DNA of 64,000 nucleotides, from NCBI RefSeq assembly GCF_011682045.1, contig NZ_VVIW01000030.1, positions 22,766-86,765 of the forward strand. Reading direction: 5' to 3'. Positions 1 to 9,334 of the stretch are shown in pieces. A program made the translations under genes and the position numbers. This stretch comes from Massilia aquatica (GTDB taxonomy: Bacteria > Pseudomonadota > Gammaproteobacteria > Burkholderiales > Burkholderiaceae_D). Below the pieces are notes generated by a model. That model was not told the DNA's origin, ran no database searches, and saw only the letters and a program-made list of their open reading frames with translations. Positions within the stretch are counted from its first letter, which is position 1; every line of letters starts with the position of its first letter.

Positions 1-233
<233 letters not shown>

Positions 234-328
234 GGCGTGCTCTGGCAAAAAAGGGAACGGACCCAGTCTAGCAGGCAAGCTGCGAGAGGGCGGATGGCGC
301 TGGTGCGGTACGGCCGCGCGCCGGGGAA

Positions 329-562
329 TTACGCGGCAGCCCAGTTGGGCAGGCCGGTCAGGTCGGTATTGTCTTCGCGCCGCCACACTGGCAAGCCGCT
401 GGCGTCGGTTTCGTCGAGCAGTTCGAGCTGTTCCTGGCGGAGGGCGGCTTTGCGCTGGCGCGGCACGGTGGTGCGGCGCGCTTCGGCAGGGGGGTGAACG
501 AGCGGCGCAGCCGCGCCGAACCCCGGCAAGTCGAAGGTCGCGTTATCTTTTTTGTCTCTCAT
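329..562 (-). CDS. Small hypothetical protein, 77 aa
   Basis: This frame is open for 94 codons, and I prefer the inner ATG at 562, giving 77 residues beginning MRDKKDNATF. The upstream extension (from 613) runs into the tRNA terminator and looks non-coding. The protein is hydrophilic, has no signal peptide or membrane segment, and carries two short similar words near the C-terminus (GLPVW and GLPNW) separated by an acidic stretch. I do not recognise the family and see no strong ribosome binding site. It lies between tRNA-fMet and the dbpA start on the same strand. It could be a genuine small gene or a chance frame in GC-rich DNA. Confidence 0.45.
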   Translation of the reverse strand: MRDKKDNATFDLPGFGAAAPLVHPPAEARRTTVPRQRKAALRQEQLELLDETDASGLPVWRREDNTDLTGLPNWAAA

Positions 563-603
563 GGGAGGTGTGGTGGACTGGCTTGAAGGCAGCCAGCCCC
601 TTT

Positions 604-640
604 CTAAAAACAAAAGCCCGGCTGTGTGAAGAGTCGGGCT
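604..640 (-). terminator. Rho-independent terminator after tRNA-fMet
   Basis: A stem AGCCCG/CGGGCT (615-620 with 635-640) is followed on the minus strand by a T-rich run (TTTTGTTTTTAG). It lies 17 nt beyond the tRNA 3' end, so it ends the tRNA transcript. Confidence 0.75.
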
Positions 641-656
641 CAGTTCAAAATGTATT

Positions 657-733
657 TGGTTGCGGGGACAGGATTTGAACCTGTGACCTTCGGGTTATGA
701 GCCCGACGAGCTGCCAGACTGCTCCACCCCGCG
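657..733 (-). tRNA. Initiator tRNA-fMet (CAT)
   Basis: The 77-nt minus-strand sequence starts CGCGGGG and ends CCCCGCAACCA, with the CCA encoded. The anticodon loop reads CTCATAA between GGG/CCC pairs, typical of initiator tRNA. The first base C cannot pair with A72, which is the classic mark of the formyl-methionine initiator. The T-loop GTTCAAATC is intact. A strong promoter lies just upstream and a terminator downstream, so it is transcribed as a single unit. Confidence 0.97.
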
Positions 734-745
734 TCTGAGCGGCGA

Positions 746-774
746 ATTATATAGAGGTTTGTGCAGAAGTGCAA
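746..774 (-). promoter_or_regulatory. Sigma-70 promoter of tRNA-fMet
   Basis: On the minus strand a -35 TTGCAC (769-774) and a perfect -10 TATAAT (746-751) are separated by 17 nt. The expected start of transcription is about 739, six bases before the mature tRNA 5' end. Confidence 0.85.
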
Positions 775-837
775 TGCCTGGTGAAAATTGCTGCGTCAGG
801 GGCCAGGATGGCCGGCTGCGCCGGCGGTCATACTAGA

Positions 838-1495
838 GGGCACCTCGAATTACCCGTAAATCCCGCATAATCGCCGGTCGCGATGCCGGCAGTTGCGTTT
901 TTTGATGTCAGGCCGAGCCGCTTCCCGCCCGTTTTATAGGCGCTGAACCTCGTTTTGTGCAGTCCGGACGGACTGCGGGCGTCAGAACGCCTCGACCCTG
1001 GCCTCCTTCAAGTAGACCAGGCGCCGCAATTGTAAACGGCGACCTTCCAATTGAGCTGCAACGTGGCGCACGCCAGTCCGATTGCGCGCAGGCCTTTGCT
1101 GCCCATCTCGGCCAGGCCGGCAAACACATGCATCTGACTACTGGACCGCAGTCCGACAAAGCGCCGGAAGCTCAGGCGGTCGAGCAACTGGAATTCCATT
1201 TGTTCGTCGCTTAGGTTGAACAACTGCTGGATCAGCGGGACGCGAACTATCAGGTCGGTCGGGAATGGAGGACGCCCGCCGCGTTCGCGGCTGGGGCGGG
1301 GAGCGGCTTCGTCAAACGCACCGGCAAGCGCGATGAAGTCGACATGCTGCTCCATCACCTTGAGCGCATTACCAGGCTTGTTCCGCTTCGCTTCGCGTTC
1401 CTGGTCGGCAAGCAGGCTCGTTTTGATCATGGAATTAGGTCAGCAACATGAAGCCGCTATAAGGCCACGGCTGGGGTAGCTTTTCGAGGTGTCCC
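838..1495 (-). mobile_element. Internally deleted IS5-family element (about 658 bp)
   Basis: The ends are imperfect terminal inverted repeats: GGGCACCTCGAA at 838-849 on the plus strand and GGGACACCTCGAA read on the minus strand inward from 1495. Inside is a broken IS5-type transposase gene whose N-terminal and C-terminal parts are joined with the catalytic middle missing. A full IS5-like element is about 1.2 kb, so roughly half is lost. The right end sits exactly where homology of the neighbouring imuA stops. I found no convincing target duplication, which fits a later deletion removing DNA beyond the left end. Confidence 0.85.
982..1430 (-). pseudogene. IS5-family transposase, internally deleted and frameshifted
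   Basis: Reading from the ATG at 1430, residues 1 to about 97 match the N-terminal half of IS5-type transposases, with the familiar words GGRPPFP, LFNLSDEQMEFQLLDR and FRRFVGLR. The frame then jumps directly to the typical C-terminal end (HVFAGLAEMGSKGLRAIGL, then LQLNWKVAVYN). The DDE catalytic core between them is gone. Near 1030 one base is missing, so the last part (RRLVYLKEARVEAF, stop at 982) is in another frame. No active transposase can be made. It lies inside the repeats of the element at 838-1495 and could only move if a full relative acted in trans. Confidence 0.85.
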
Positions 1496-1808
1496 ATAGT
1501 ACCTGAGACGGCGCCAGCCCCATGTGGGAAAGCGCGATCGTCTGTGGTGGATGGGGCGGCTGCAGGAAAACAACTTTCCGGGCCGCGACGGTCGACAAAG
1601 TCGGCGCGAGCAAGCGTATCTCGCCGATTCCTGCTTGCTGCACCAAGAGGTCGGTCAACGACCCAGTGGCCCATCCACTGCCAGAGAGCTGATTTGACGA
1701 AGCGGCATACCTAGTAGGTACGCAGTGGATCGACGAACGGGCCAGCTGGCTCGCGCGCCAGAGAGAAGGGTGCAACTCCTCCGAAGCAAACTGTGCGTTA
1801 GCCGTCAT
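1495..1808 (-). pseudogene. imuA: Truncated imuA (SOS translesion-synthesis cassette, first gene)
   Basis: From the ATG at 1808 about 105 residues resemble ImuA, the RecA/SulA-like first gene of the imuA-imuB-dnaE2 mutagenesis cassette of Burkholderiales. Family words visible are LWRASQLARS, the segment around GSGWATGSLTDLLVQQAGIGE, and FLQPPHPPQTIAL. Homology ends at W105, exactly at the inverted repeat of the IS5 element (1495). The frame then runs into IS sequence and stops at 1440. Several conserved positions look altered (A instead of P in GWPTG), consistent with decay. imuB and dnaE2 are not in the window. A perfect LexA site lies just upstream, so the stub should still be damage-inducible but cannot work as ImuA. 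Confidence 0.75.
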
Positions 1809-1824
1809 AATTACTCTTGATAAA

Positions 1825-1844
1825 TACTGTATTTATATACAGTA
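1825..1844 (-). promoter_or_regulatory. LexA (SOS) box upstream of imuA remnant
   Basis: The sequence TACTGTATTTATATACAGTA contains CTGT-N8-ACAG, a textbook LexA operator, and is a near-perfect palindrome. It lies 17 nt upstream of the imuA start, as expected for the SOS-controlled mutagenesis cassette. Confidence 0.92.
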
Positions 1845-1912
1845 TAGCCGATGGCGGGACAGGAAGTTAAATATGTGTTGGACGTGACTTCGGCTGGATG
1901 CACAAAGCAAAA

Positions 1913-1945
1913 GCCACGCCACAGCCAGGACGCTTTAGCGTGGGC
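1913..1945 (-). terminator. Possible terminator after the immunity-like gene
   Basis: CCACGC (1914-1919) can pair with GCGTGG (1938-1943). On the minus strand the stem is followed by a T-rich stretch, TTTTGCTTTG. It lies 19 nt beyond the stop of the 1964-2383 gene. The stem is short and the loop large, so this is weak. Confidence 0.35.
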
Positions 1946-1963
1946 TGACCCGAGTCCTGCCAA

Positions 1964-2383
1964 TCAGGCGGCGAGTGTGGAAGGGCGCGGCAACTGTGCT
2001 AACAAACCGGAAAAGTACTGATCGAAGTCCGACAGGAATGCCTCTGTATCAAACTCGGCGAACTTGTACTTTCGGACAATTCGTGGCACTTCTTTCAACA
2101 TGGCCACTACTACATTTTCCTTCCTTTCCTCTAGCGTTGCGTTCACGAAATCGGCAAGAGGTAGCATGATATCCATGTATAGTGCCTTGTCTTTTTTGCT
2201 ATGACGAATACGCTGTTTGAAATTCAGTTCCGGATTTCTACAAATGAGAAAAATCGCAACTTTCCACAGCCCGTCCCCGTAGTCGGTCGCAAAGGCTTCC
2301 CAGTAGCTAGAGTCTGAAAACCAGTCCGTTACCGCATTGACCCCGGATTCATGATTAAAATCGCCTAATATTTGAACTTTCAT
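1964..2383 (-). CDS. Probable immunity protein for the Rhs toxin
   Basis: A 139-residue soluble, acidic protein with no signal peptide or membrane segment. Its start (2383) is only 8 nt after the stop of the Rhs gene, in the same direction, which is the standard place for the cognate immunity gene of a polymorphic toxin. The sequence (MKVQILGDFNHES at the start, WKVAIFLICRNPELNF in the middle) is reminiscent of immunity families of the Imm44 kind, but I cannot assign a family by eye. The function is inferred from position: it should bind and block the variable C-terminal domain of the Rhs protein in the cytoplasm. Codon use is AT-richer than in the housekeeping genes, matching the Rhs gene. 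Confidence 0.6.
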   Translation of the reverse strand: MKVQILGDFNHESGVNAVTDWFSDSSYWEAFATDYGDGLWKVAIFLICRNPELNFKQRIRHSKKDKALYMDIMLPLADFVNATLEERKENVVVAMLKEVPRIVRKYKFAEFDTEAFLSDFDQYFSGLLAQLPRPSTLAA

Positions 2384-2391
2384 ACTATTTC

Positions 2392-5300
2392 CTAATGGTT
2401 AGTTTTGTTTCCTGGTGGGCGCTGACCGTGTATGGCAGTGTAGTTCCTAATCTTCATGGTTTCCAGTGTACGCCATTCAGGCCTAGTCCCGCCTTGAAAT
2501 TCCGTTATCATTTTCAGGCCGGCTGTTCCGGTATTACTCATGTAAGTTTGCGTATACCGTTTCGTAAAATCTTTAGTGATTCCGAACTTATACACATCCC
2601 CTTTCTCGCACCACACAAGCGCTACCGGATCTTTGAATCCTCTCTTCATCAAAGGATACAACCCCGCTTCCGCCGCTACAAGTGCGTACTGGCCACCGAC
2701 TTTGGCAGCAGTGCCTGCCGCTTTTGTAGCAGACCCTACAGGCCCTGGAAGATCCGCGCCGGTAATGAGAGCGGCGCCAATGGTCGCACCGGCTAAGAAC
2801 CCAAGCTGATTCTCAGCAACAAACATCAACGCGCCATAAACAAAGAACGGGACGATTAAGCCTTCGGGATCGGTGTAGCTAAGCGGGTTTCCCCCTACAT
2901 ATGCGTATGGATTCGTACCGCCAAGTAAGCCTATCGGGTCACTCTGGAGATATCGGCCCAACACAGGGTCGTAGTAGCGAATCCAGTTGTACCAGAGACC
3001 GGATTCAGCATCGTAATACTGGCCAGGAAACCCGACATTCATGGCGCCAATAGTGTCCGTCACGACTCGCCGGTCGAAAGCAGAATTTGCGGCGCGCCAG
3101 ACCGGCGCCCCAGCCGCATTGGTCAGCACTTCCGGGCGACCGATCTGATCGTTATGGCTGGCGTAGAACTGCCCTCCGCGTGCAATGCCCAAGAGCTGTC
3201 CGCCAAGATATACGTACTGTGTATCAGTAGCTCCAATCTCCGCAATGAGTTCGCCGGAAGGTCCGAAAATTGACCTAGTTCCAACATTTCTGCTGATCTT
3301 CAAGGCGCGCTGGTTAAGCCCGTTGACACGGTAATCACCGACTTGTGCGTTATTAATCCACACACCGTTCATGCGGTTTAAGTTATCGTAGGTGTACCTA
3401 TGGCTACCATCATGGCGGTTTTCAATGGTAGCATTGCCCACTGCATCGTATTCAAATCGACGCGATTGCCCACTGCCACCCCAGTTTTCCAGACGGTTCG
3501 TTCCGGCGTAAAGGCCGTAAGTATAATCGCCTTGACCTTCCCTGCTGTGTTTTACCCTATTGCCAACATTATCCCATCCGAAATATTGGTGGTCGCCCGG
3601 GCGCCCGACGGTCGAAATCCTGCCATGCTCATCGTAGCCATAGTCGGTCGTCAATTCAGGGTGCACTGCGTCAGAAACTTTTGATATCGTCGCGCCTGGG
3701 CTATAGTCGAAGTTCTGGGCATGCACACCTGGTGTATGAAGCTGGTCAAGGCGCCCATCCACATCGAATGTGCTAATGCGCGATTGCCCGTTACCAAAGC
3801 GCCAAGCGTAGATTGCATCAGTGGCAGGCTGATACAGGAAGGTATCAGCAAGCGTCGCCCACTTTCCTCCCAAATTGCTTCGGATTCTGGTCAGCCGGCC
3901 GGTCGCGTCGTAATCGTAATTTATGTTAAGGCCACTTGACCAAGCCATGCCGCTCACCCGCCCGCTGGTGTCGTAAGCCCATCGAGTTGTGAATTTTGTT
4001 CCGTATATGTCGTTATCTTGGCGAATCAGCTTGCCGGAAACTTCGTACGCCCACGCCGTGCGGCCAGTGGCATCGGTCATGCTCGTCAAGTGGCCCTTGC
4101 CCAAGTGTCCTTCATCGTAATTGAATGTTTCAGTCGTATCGCCGCTTTTCCGCGTTGTGCGGCGGTCCAGGTCGTCCCAATTGTAAGTAACGACCTTGCC
4201 GTTCGGTTGAGTTTCTTGGGTTAGGCGTCCAAGGTCGTCATAATTATCGTATGTAGTTGTCCCTCGATCCGGGCTATCGATGCGGATAACGTCACCAAAA
4301 TTATTATAAGCATAATTGGTTCTTACTCCGCGAGGATCAATTAAGGCTTCTAACCGCCCAGCCCAGTCGTATTCCAGCCTGGTAATCGCACCATTCGCCG
4401 TGGTTTGCTTAATTAATCGATTCTGCGCATCATATTCGTAAAAAGTTCCCTTGCCATCACCACTGTAAGCCTCGACAAGATTACCGTTCGCATCATAGCG
4501 CCGATCTTCCCGCTCTCCCTTGCTATTTACTGTCTGATAGAGTCGATTTAGGGAGTCCAGCTTGAGTAGCTTGGTAAATTCGCCGCTTGCAGTCGCCACC
4601 GGTCCGTTGGGACCAGCAGAGGCCACCTGACGGGGCGCGACACGGGCTAACGAATTTGTAGCAACGTCAACCCTGGACTCGGCATAATTCTTCTGCGCGT
4701 CTCCTACGGCCTCAAGTTCGAGAGAATCAGTGTATCGATACCACGTAACTGTGCCGTCCGGATAGATAATAAGCGTAGGCAAACGCGCCTGGTTGTACCC
4801 GAACTTTGTAATGAGATTACCAGGCGCTGTAATTGTCGCGATGGTGCCGTCCGGATTATATGTATAATCGGTACGAAGCCCGTTGATATCAACGACCGAT
4901 GTCGGCTGCCCTAGCCCCGTAAAGCCGCCATAAGTAACCGTTTGATTGAGTGGGTTCACAACTGAGCTGACTCTGCCGTAGTAGTCGTAGTTCACGATGG
5001 TCGAAACTCCCCGCCCGTTCAATATGTCCGCGGAAACGATCATCCCCAAGGTTCGGTTTGGATGAAAACCGTATCCGTATCGCGTGACTCTCTGTTTACC
5101 AGACTTCAGATCAGTGACTGTAGTCTCTGCAATACGGCCGTGCGCCGGACCACCGGAATGATAAGCATATTTAATGCTCGACTGACTATCACCTGCGGAA
5201 TTCTTGTACACTGTTTCTACAAGTTTACCTTCCACCCAGGAGTGGTCTTCTCGGATTGCTTCCGAGGTATTTTCGGCAGTAATTTTCGAGCGCAAGTGTC

Positions 5301-6645
5301 CATCAACATTGTACTGGTACCATGTGGCAATTCCTTTCCAGTCGAATGTACGCGTGAGAGAACCAAATTGATCGTACTCGGTTCGGCTACTCGCACCTGC
5401 GCAAGTTGCTGATGCCGACCGATCTGCTCCGATAATCTTCCTTTCTGACACTTCTCCAACAGGCCCAAAAATGTATCGAGTCGTCTGTCCCTGTGCGTTA
5501 CTGACCACTGTGTACTCATTTTGATTGTCTTTTGAATAGTTAAAGGTATCTACCTCTCGATTGCCAGCTAGCTGGCTAACGTGTACACGGCGGTCAGCGT
5601 GATAGGCGTAGCTGCTGTAGCGCCGGCCGCCAATCGAGATACCGGTTAGCAGAGTCGGATCGCCATGTTCGTAATGATATTCGCGGACCGAGCCACCCGG
5701 AACTGTGACTTTGATCAACATGCCATTACCATTATATTTATAGTCCCATATCGCTCCCGAGGTGTCCTGGACGGTCGCTACCTTATCCCCGGCCCAATTC
5801 AACTTAACCGATTGACCAGGCAGATTTTGTATCGCGACCAGCCGCGGGCCGTCGTAGATGAACTTTCGGACGAGCTCGCCGGACTCGTCACGGACATGTT
5901 GCAGTACACTATTTTGACTAAAAACGTATGTGAGTCCGTTTGTTACCAAGTCGATATTTTCTCTCGGTTTATAGACAATTTTGTTCAGTTCACCGCCGGA
6001 CCCGGTAAAGTAGTAATATTCGTTGGGTCGTTTCCCTTCATGGACAATCGGACCAGGGCGCGAATAGTGGTACACGACCATCGTTCCGGTTTCTGTCACA
6101 TGGGTGATGTTTTTAGGCACGCAGTCAAAGTCCGGTTTCTGCTTATGACAGGTTGAATTGACCAATTTTTGCGGGTCTAGAGACGAAAGCCAATTCTTTC
6201 CAAAAAGAGTACCTTGAGCATTCTGGCTTCGGTAAGTGCGCTGTAGCGATATGGCATAAATTCCTTCCGCTTCAAAATCCACCTCAGCTTTGGTTTTTTC
6301 GCCGGTCGCAAGCACGACGGGATTGGCTGTCGTCTTGCAGCTCTGCTCCGACTCCATGTTGGATTCATTCACTGCACCTGGCGCAGTTCGCAACGGCGTG
6401 CCTGAGTCGGACATGGTTGAGTAGCGACTCATATAGAATCCACCACGTAAGCCGTCAAAAATAAATCTCTGCGGTGTAGGTCTCTGCGCGCCGACATACA
6501 CTTGAAGCACGCCGTCCGAATTAATCGTTCCTTGTAATGTCGCAGCGTGGTCCGGAGTCGCCGGTACTTCTTCGACAGCTAAGCCAACACTGTTCAATAG
6601 CACGAGCGGTATCAAAAAAAGCGCTTTAATGTTTATTTTTTTCAT
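2392..6645 (-). CDS. Rhs/YD-repeat toxin with a GIY-YIG-like C-terminal tail
   Basis: A 1417-residue protein starting at the ATG at 6645; a longer frame to 6708 lacks the signal peptide at its start. Residues 1-24 form a Sec signal ([20 protein letters not shown]). A DUF6531-like N-terminal region follows, then some twenty YD repeats (for example [28 protein letters not shown]) from about 250 to 1180. The Rhs core, with [18 protein letters not shown] and [11 protein letters not shown], lies near 1222-1263. Such cores form a shell and cut themselves at the DPxGL site, freeing the tail. The last 77 residues contain VYKFGIT, an R, then E in WRTLETMKI, and a terminal GNK. This is the order of conserved residues in the GIY-YIG/URI nuclease fold, so a DNA-cutting toxin is inferred. 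The immunity-like gene follows after 8 nt. Confidence 0.88.
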   Translation of the reverse strand: MKKINIKALFLIPLVLLNSVGLAVEEVPATPDHAATLQGTINSDGVLQVYVGAQRPTPQRFIFDGLRGGFYMSRYSTMSDSGTPLRTAPGAVNESNMESEQSCKTTANPVVLATGEKTKAEVDFEAEGIYAISLQRTYRSQNAQGTLFGKNWLSSLDPQKLVNSTCHKQKPDFDCVPKNITHVTETGTMVVYHYSRPGPIVHEGKRPNEYYYFTGSGGELNKIVYKPRENIDLVTNGLTYVFSQNSVLQHVRDESGELVRKFIYDGPRLVAIQNLPGQSVKLNWAGDKVATVQDTSGAIWDYKYNGNGMLIKVTVPGGSVREYHYEHGDPTLLTGISIGGRRYSSYAYHADRRVHVSQLAGNREVDTFNYSKDNQNEYTVVSNAQGQTTRYIFGPVGEVSERKIIGADRSASATCAGASSRTEYDQFGSLTRTFDWKGIATWYQYNVDGHLRSKITAENTSEAIREDHSWVEGKLVETVYKNSAGDSQSSIKYAYHSGGPAHGRIAETTVTDLKSGKQRVTRYGYGFHPNRTLGMIVSADILNGRGVSTIVNYDYYGRVSSVVNPLNQTVTYGGFTGLGQPTSVVDINGLRTDYTYNPDGTIATITAPGNLITKFGYNQARLPTLIIYPDGTVTWYRYTDSLELEAVGDAQKNYAESRVDVATNSLARVAPRQVASAGPNGPVATASGEFTKLLKLDSLNRLYQTVNSKGEREDRRYDANGNLVEAYSGDGKGTFYEYDAQNRLIKQTTANGAITRLEYDWAGRLEALIDPRGVRTNYAYNNFGDVIRIDSPDRGTTTYDNYDDLGRLTQETQPNGKVVTYNWDDLDRRTTRKSGDTTETFNYDEGHLGKGHLTSMTDATGRTAWAYEVSGKLIRQDNDIYGTKFTTRWAYDTSGRVSGMAWSSGLNINYDYDATGRLTRIRSNLGGKWATLADTFLYQPATDAIYAWRFGNGQSRISTFDVDGRLDQLHTPGVHAQNFDYSPGATISKVSDAVHPELTTDYGYDEHGRISTVGRPGDHQYFGWDNVGNRVKHSREGQGDYTYGLYAGTNRLENWGGSGQSRRFEYDAVGNATIENRHDGSHRYTYDNLNRMNGVWINNAQVGDYRVNGLNQRALKISRNVGTRSIFGPSGELIAEIGATDTQYVYLGGQLLGIARGGQFYASHNDQIGRPEVLTNAAGAPVWRAANSAFDRRVVTDTIGAMNVGFPGQYYDAESGLWYNWIRYYDPVLGRYLQSDPIGLLGGTNPYAYVGGNPLSYTDPEGLIVPFFVYGALMFVAENQLGFLAGATIGAALITGADLPGPVGSATKAAGTAAKVGGQYALVAAEAGLYPLMKRGFKDPVALVWCEKGDVYKFGITKDFTKRYTQTYMSNTGTAGLKMITEFQGGTRPEWRTLETMKIRNYTAIHGQRPPGNKTNH

Positions 6646-7320
6646 GATTGTCCAATTGGAAGGTTTGAAACGAACTATCTGAGAATGCGGCCGACCACTC
6701 CGACTCATATCGATTATCTAGTAGCCGAGGTCTAGGCGATTGATACTTATCAAATTTGAATTTGAGCGGTGGATAGTCTTCATCGCGCAGCTACGCGGCT
6801 CAAACTGCGCGACGCGGTATTGCCTTCCTATTGATAATGAAGTTTCGTTAATCATTAAAAATAATCTGTTTTTGTTGCGGCGTATGGCGCACACCATGCG
6901 CTATCCTCGCCGTCATTAATACTGAAAGCGCGAATGTTGAGGTCGGTAAAAAATGGGAATCGTTCGAGGAATTAATTAGCGGGCCCAGATGGGTTGCAAG
7001 AGAGGCGTCACAGCTATATTTTTAGATCAATACCTGTAAGCTTGATTAGCATATTTCTGTGTAATAGCGGATCTCGATATTGCACCAATGAACATAGGAA
7101 TTATTTCATAAATGGCAATGGGAAAAGCAAATTTCTCATAACGCGCAAAGAACTGGATCTTTGGTCATTGCCCAGATTGCGAGGTATAAGCCATATCGTT
7201 ATACACAACTCTGAACAGCTCAGCCGGTGCGTGAAAAATCGGTTCACATTCAAATACTTGCGTTGGCACTAAACTGGCCCAATGTCGTTTAGAGTGGAAG
7301 TTGACTTCGGCTACCATGTC
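6646..7320. other. AT-rich intergenic region upstream of the Rhs gene
   Basis: About 675 bases with clearly lower GC than the window average. It must hold the Rhs promoter. On the minus strand 7165-7318 reads protein-like (VFECEPIFHAPAELFRVVYND then a stop at 7165), and may be the last 50 residues of a gene cut by the neighbouring ISL3 element. I recognise no family. A plus-strand open frame at 6994-7272 has no supporting features and was not called. Confidence 0.4.
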
Positions 7321-7368
7321 GGCTACCGCTGTGAATGCCTGATGTCGTCGTGACCGGCCCGGAACAGG

Positions 7369-7417
7369 GTCAAGGGCGGGCCGCGCGAAGCGCGGCTCGG
7401 GGAAGCGAACCCTTGAC
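7369..7417. repeat. Nested inverted repeats in the ISL3 leader
   Basis: GTCAAGGG (7369-7376) pairs with CCCTTGAC (7410-7417), and inside it CCGCGC (7381-7386) pairs with GCGCGG (7390-7395) around a GAA loop. Both stems are perfect. It lies about 130 nt upstream of the transposase start. Confidence 0.7.
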
Positions 7418-7545
7418 GCTGTGCAGGGCCAATAAGCTCGGGCATCGCCGTCGACCTGGCATGCCGGGGCGATGGCCATGCAGACGCCCGGCGACGATGT
7501 ACTCGTCCACAGTAATGACCGTTGTTTTGATGCGAGGAAGCCGCA

Positions 7546-8880
7546 ATGAGTATTGGTGTTGAAGCTCTGTTCACGTCCGCCCTGGGGCTGAAGTCCCCAT
7601 GGGAGGTGGTCAAGGTCGAGTTGGACACCGCCAAGCGGAGGATCGATTTCGAGGTGGCCTGCAACGCCAAGCAGCTGCCTTGCCTGGCCTGCGGCGTGAA
7701 CGGGCAAGGCATTCACGACAGGGTCCGGCGCGACTGGCGCCATCTCGATTTCTTCCAGAACGAGGCATGGTTGCACGCCGACATGCCGCGCGTCGATTGC
7801 GGCGCTTGCGGCAAGACGACGACTGTGGAGGCACCCTGGGCGCGGCCGGGCAGCGGCTTCACGCTGCTGTTCGAGGCGCTCGCCTTGGCGCTGTGCCAAT
7901 CCATGCCGGTCGCGCACGCCGCCAGCCTGTTGCGTGTCAACGCGAAGCAGTTGTGGCGCCGGATTGAACACTATGTCGGCGCGGCACGCGCCCAGGAGGA
8001 CATGAACAGCGTCGCCGTGGTCGGCATCGACGACTTGAGTTTCAGACGTGGTCAGGACTATGTGACGCTGGTCCATGATCTGGAAGGCAAGCGCCCTGCT
8101 GTTCATGACCGAAGGCCGCAAACAGGGCACCGTCATCGACTTCAAGGCCGACGTGATCGCGCACGGCGGCGATCCTGACGACATCAAACACGTCTGCATG
8201 GACATGAGCGCCGCCTACACCAAGGGCGTGATAGAGATGCTGCCCAAGCCCAGATCAGCTTCGACCGATTTCATGTGATCGCCCTGGCTAACGAGGCGAT
8301 GGATACCGTCAGGCGCGACGAGATGCGTGACCAGCCGCGCGTCGTGCGGGCAGCGATGGGAACGGACCGTAAAGGCACTCAAGGGCATGTTCTGGGGCAT
8401 AAGCAAGGATCATGCCAACTGGAGCGTCGATCAGATCAACACGATGTACCGGCTGCAGCGTTTGAAGCTCAAGAGCGCGCGCGCGTGGTGCCTGAAGGAA
8501 GGGCTGCGCTCGACTTACGCCGCCGGCGTGACGAGCAACTGCCCGCAGCAGGCCGAGGCCGCCTTGACGAGCAGGATCTCACGACGCAGCCGGCTTGATC
8601 GTTTAAGAAACTCGCCACCACGCTCAAGGAGCGCCTGGCCGGCGCCGTGCGCGGCATGCTCGATGGGCGCAGCAACGCCTATGTCGAGGCGATGAATGGC
8701 ATGCTCCAGCAGACCAAACGGGCCGCGCGCGGATTTCGCACCGTGAAGAACTTCATCGCCATCGCCTACTTTCGCATCTCCAAACTAATTAACTTGCCCA
8801 TCAATCCGATGCAACCGGCCGCGCCGATCCGATCTACCATCTACCGCGCAGGGCGTCCATTTCCACTGAAAACGGCGTAG
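7546..8880 (+). pseudogene. ISL3-family transposase with several frameshifts
   Basis: The first frame (ATG 7546, preceded by GAGGAAG) shows the ISL3 layout: an N-terminal zinc finger (LPCLACG then DCGACGKTT), a helix-turn-helix region (PVAHAASLLRVNAKQLWRRI) and the first DDE strand (VVGIDDLSFRRGQDYVTLVHDLE). Near 8090 the frame shifts, continuing as TEGRKQGTVIDFKADV and DDIKHVCMDMSAAYTKGV. It shifts again near 8255 (ISFDRFHVIALANEAMD) and near 8370 (LKGMFWGISKDHANWS). Between 8520 and 8640 it is badly scrambled. The C-terminal part RSNAYVEAMNGMLQQTKRAARGFR from 8665 is in yet another frame, ending at 8880. At least four lesions mean it is dead. Confidence 0.88.
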
Positions 8881-8932
8881 AGCCTGTAAACTGAGCTGGT
8901 TTGAGGTTTACTCTCGCCTTTTAAGTGATGCG

Positions 8933-9253
8933 TTGGCAACAGGATCGAGCCGCTGGACAGAGCAAGAATTCGCGGGTCTCGACTTGGGAGACGGTCGCAT
9001 CGACGAGAGAGCGAAGATACTGATGGAACGACTTTCGGCAAATCCGACGGCCAGCATCCCGATGGCGTGCGGAAGCTGGAGTGAAACGTGCGCGGCTGCG
9101 GGCACCGCTTCCCATCGTGCAGATCCGCCCGCCGAATTTGTCGTTGAGAGACCTGAACGGGACGACTACGGATGCACTCCGGATAACTTGGATGGGAGGC
9201 CGGGGGATTTGTACGAAGCGATAGCGCATATCGTGCTATCGAAAATGAATTGA
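8933..9253 (+). pseudogene. IS4/Tn5-type transposase, N-terminal fragment
   Basis: About 50 residues from 8936 (SSRWTEQEFAGLDLGD, then PTASIPMACGSWSET) match the N-terminal DNA-binding domain found in Tn5/IS4-type transposases, where the normal text is close to WAEQEFGxADLGDxRR and ASIPQACGDW. After the ETCAA segment near 9095 the similarity is lost and the remaining frame to the stop at 9253 is not recognisable. The only start is a TTG, so the true N-terminus is probably missing too. It is a remnant next to the dead ISL3 copy. Confidence 0.65.
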
Positions 9254-9334
9254 TGACACGCCATGGCAGCGAGCGTGCGGTGGAGCCGCAAAGCGATCGA
9301 AATTGAAACGGTCGAGTTGCTATATGTTCGATGA

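Larger units (their letters stand above)
7321..8890 (+). mobile_element. Decayed ISL3-family insertion sequence
   Basis: GC content rises abruptly near 7320 and the broken ISL3 transposase gene occupies 7546-8880. The right end is probably just past the stop, where the minus strand reads GGCTCTACGCCGTTTTC, similar to ISL3-type termini. I could not find a matching left repeat, so the left limit is approximate. A strong nested hairpin lies in the leader (7369-7417). Confidence 0.6.

Noticed and set aside
6994..7272. Possible gene on the plus strand upstream of the ISL3 copy
   Set aside because: It has no ribosome site, an odd composition (ISLISIFLCN then IRNS) and overlaps a more protein-like minus-strand segment.
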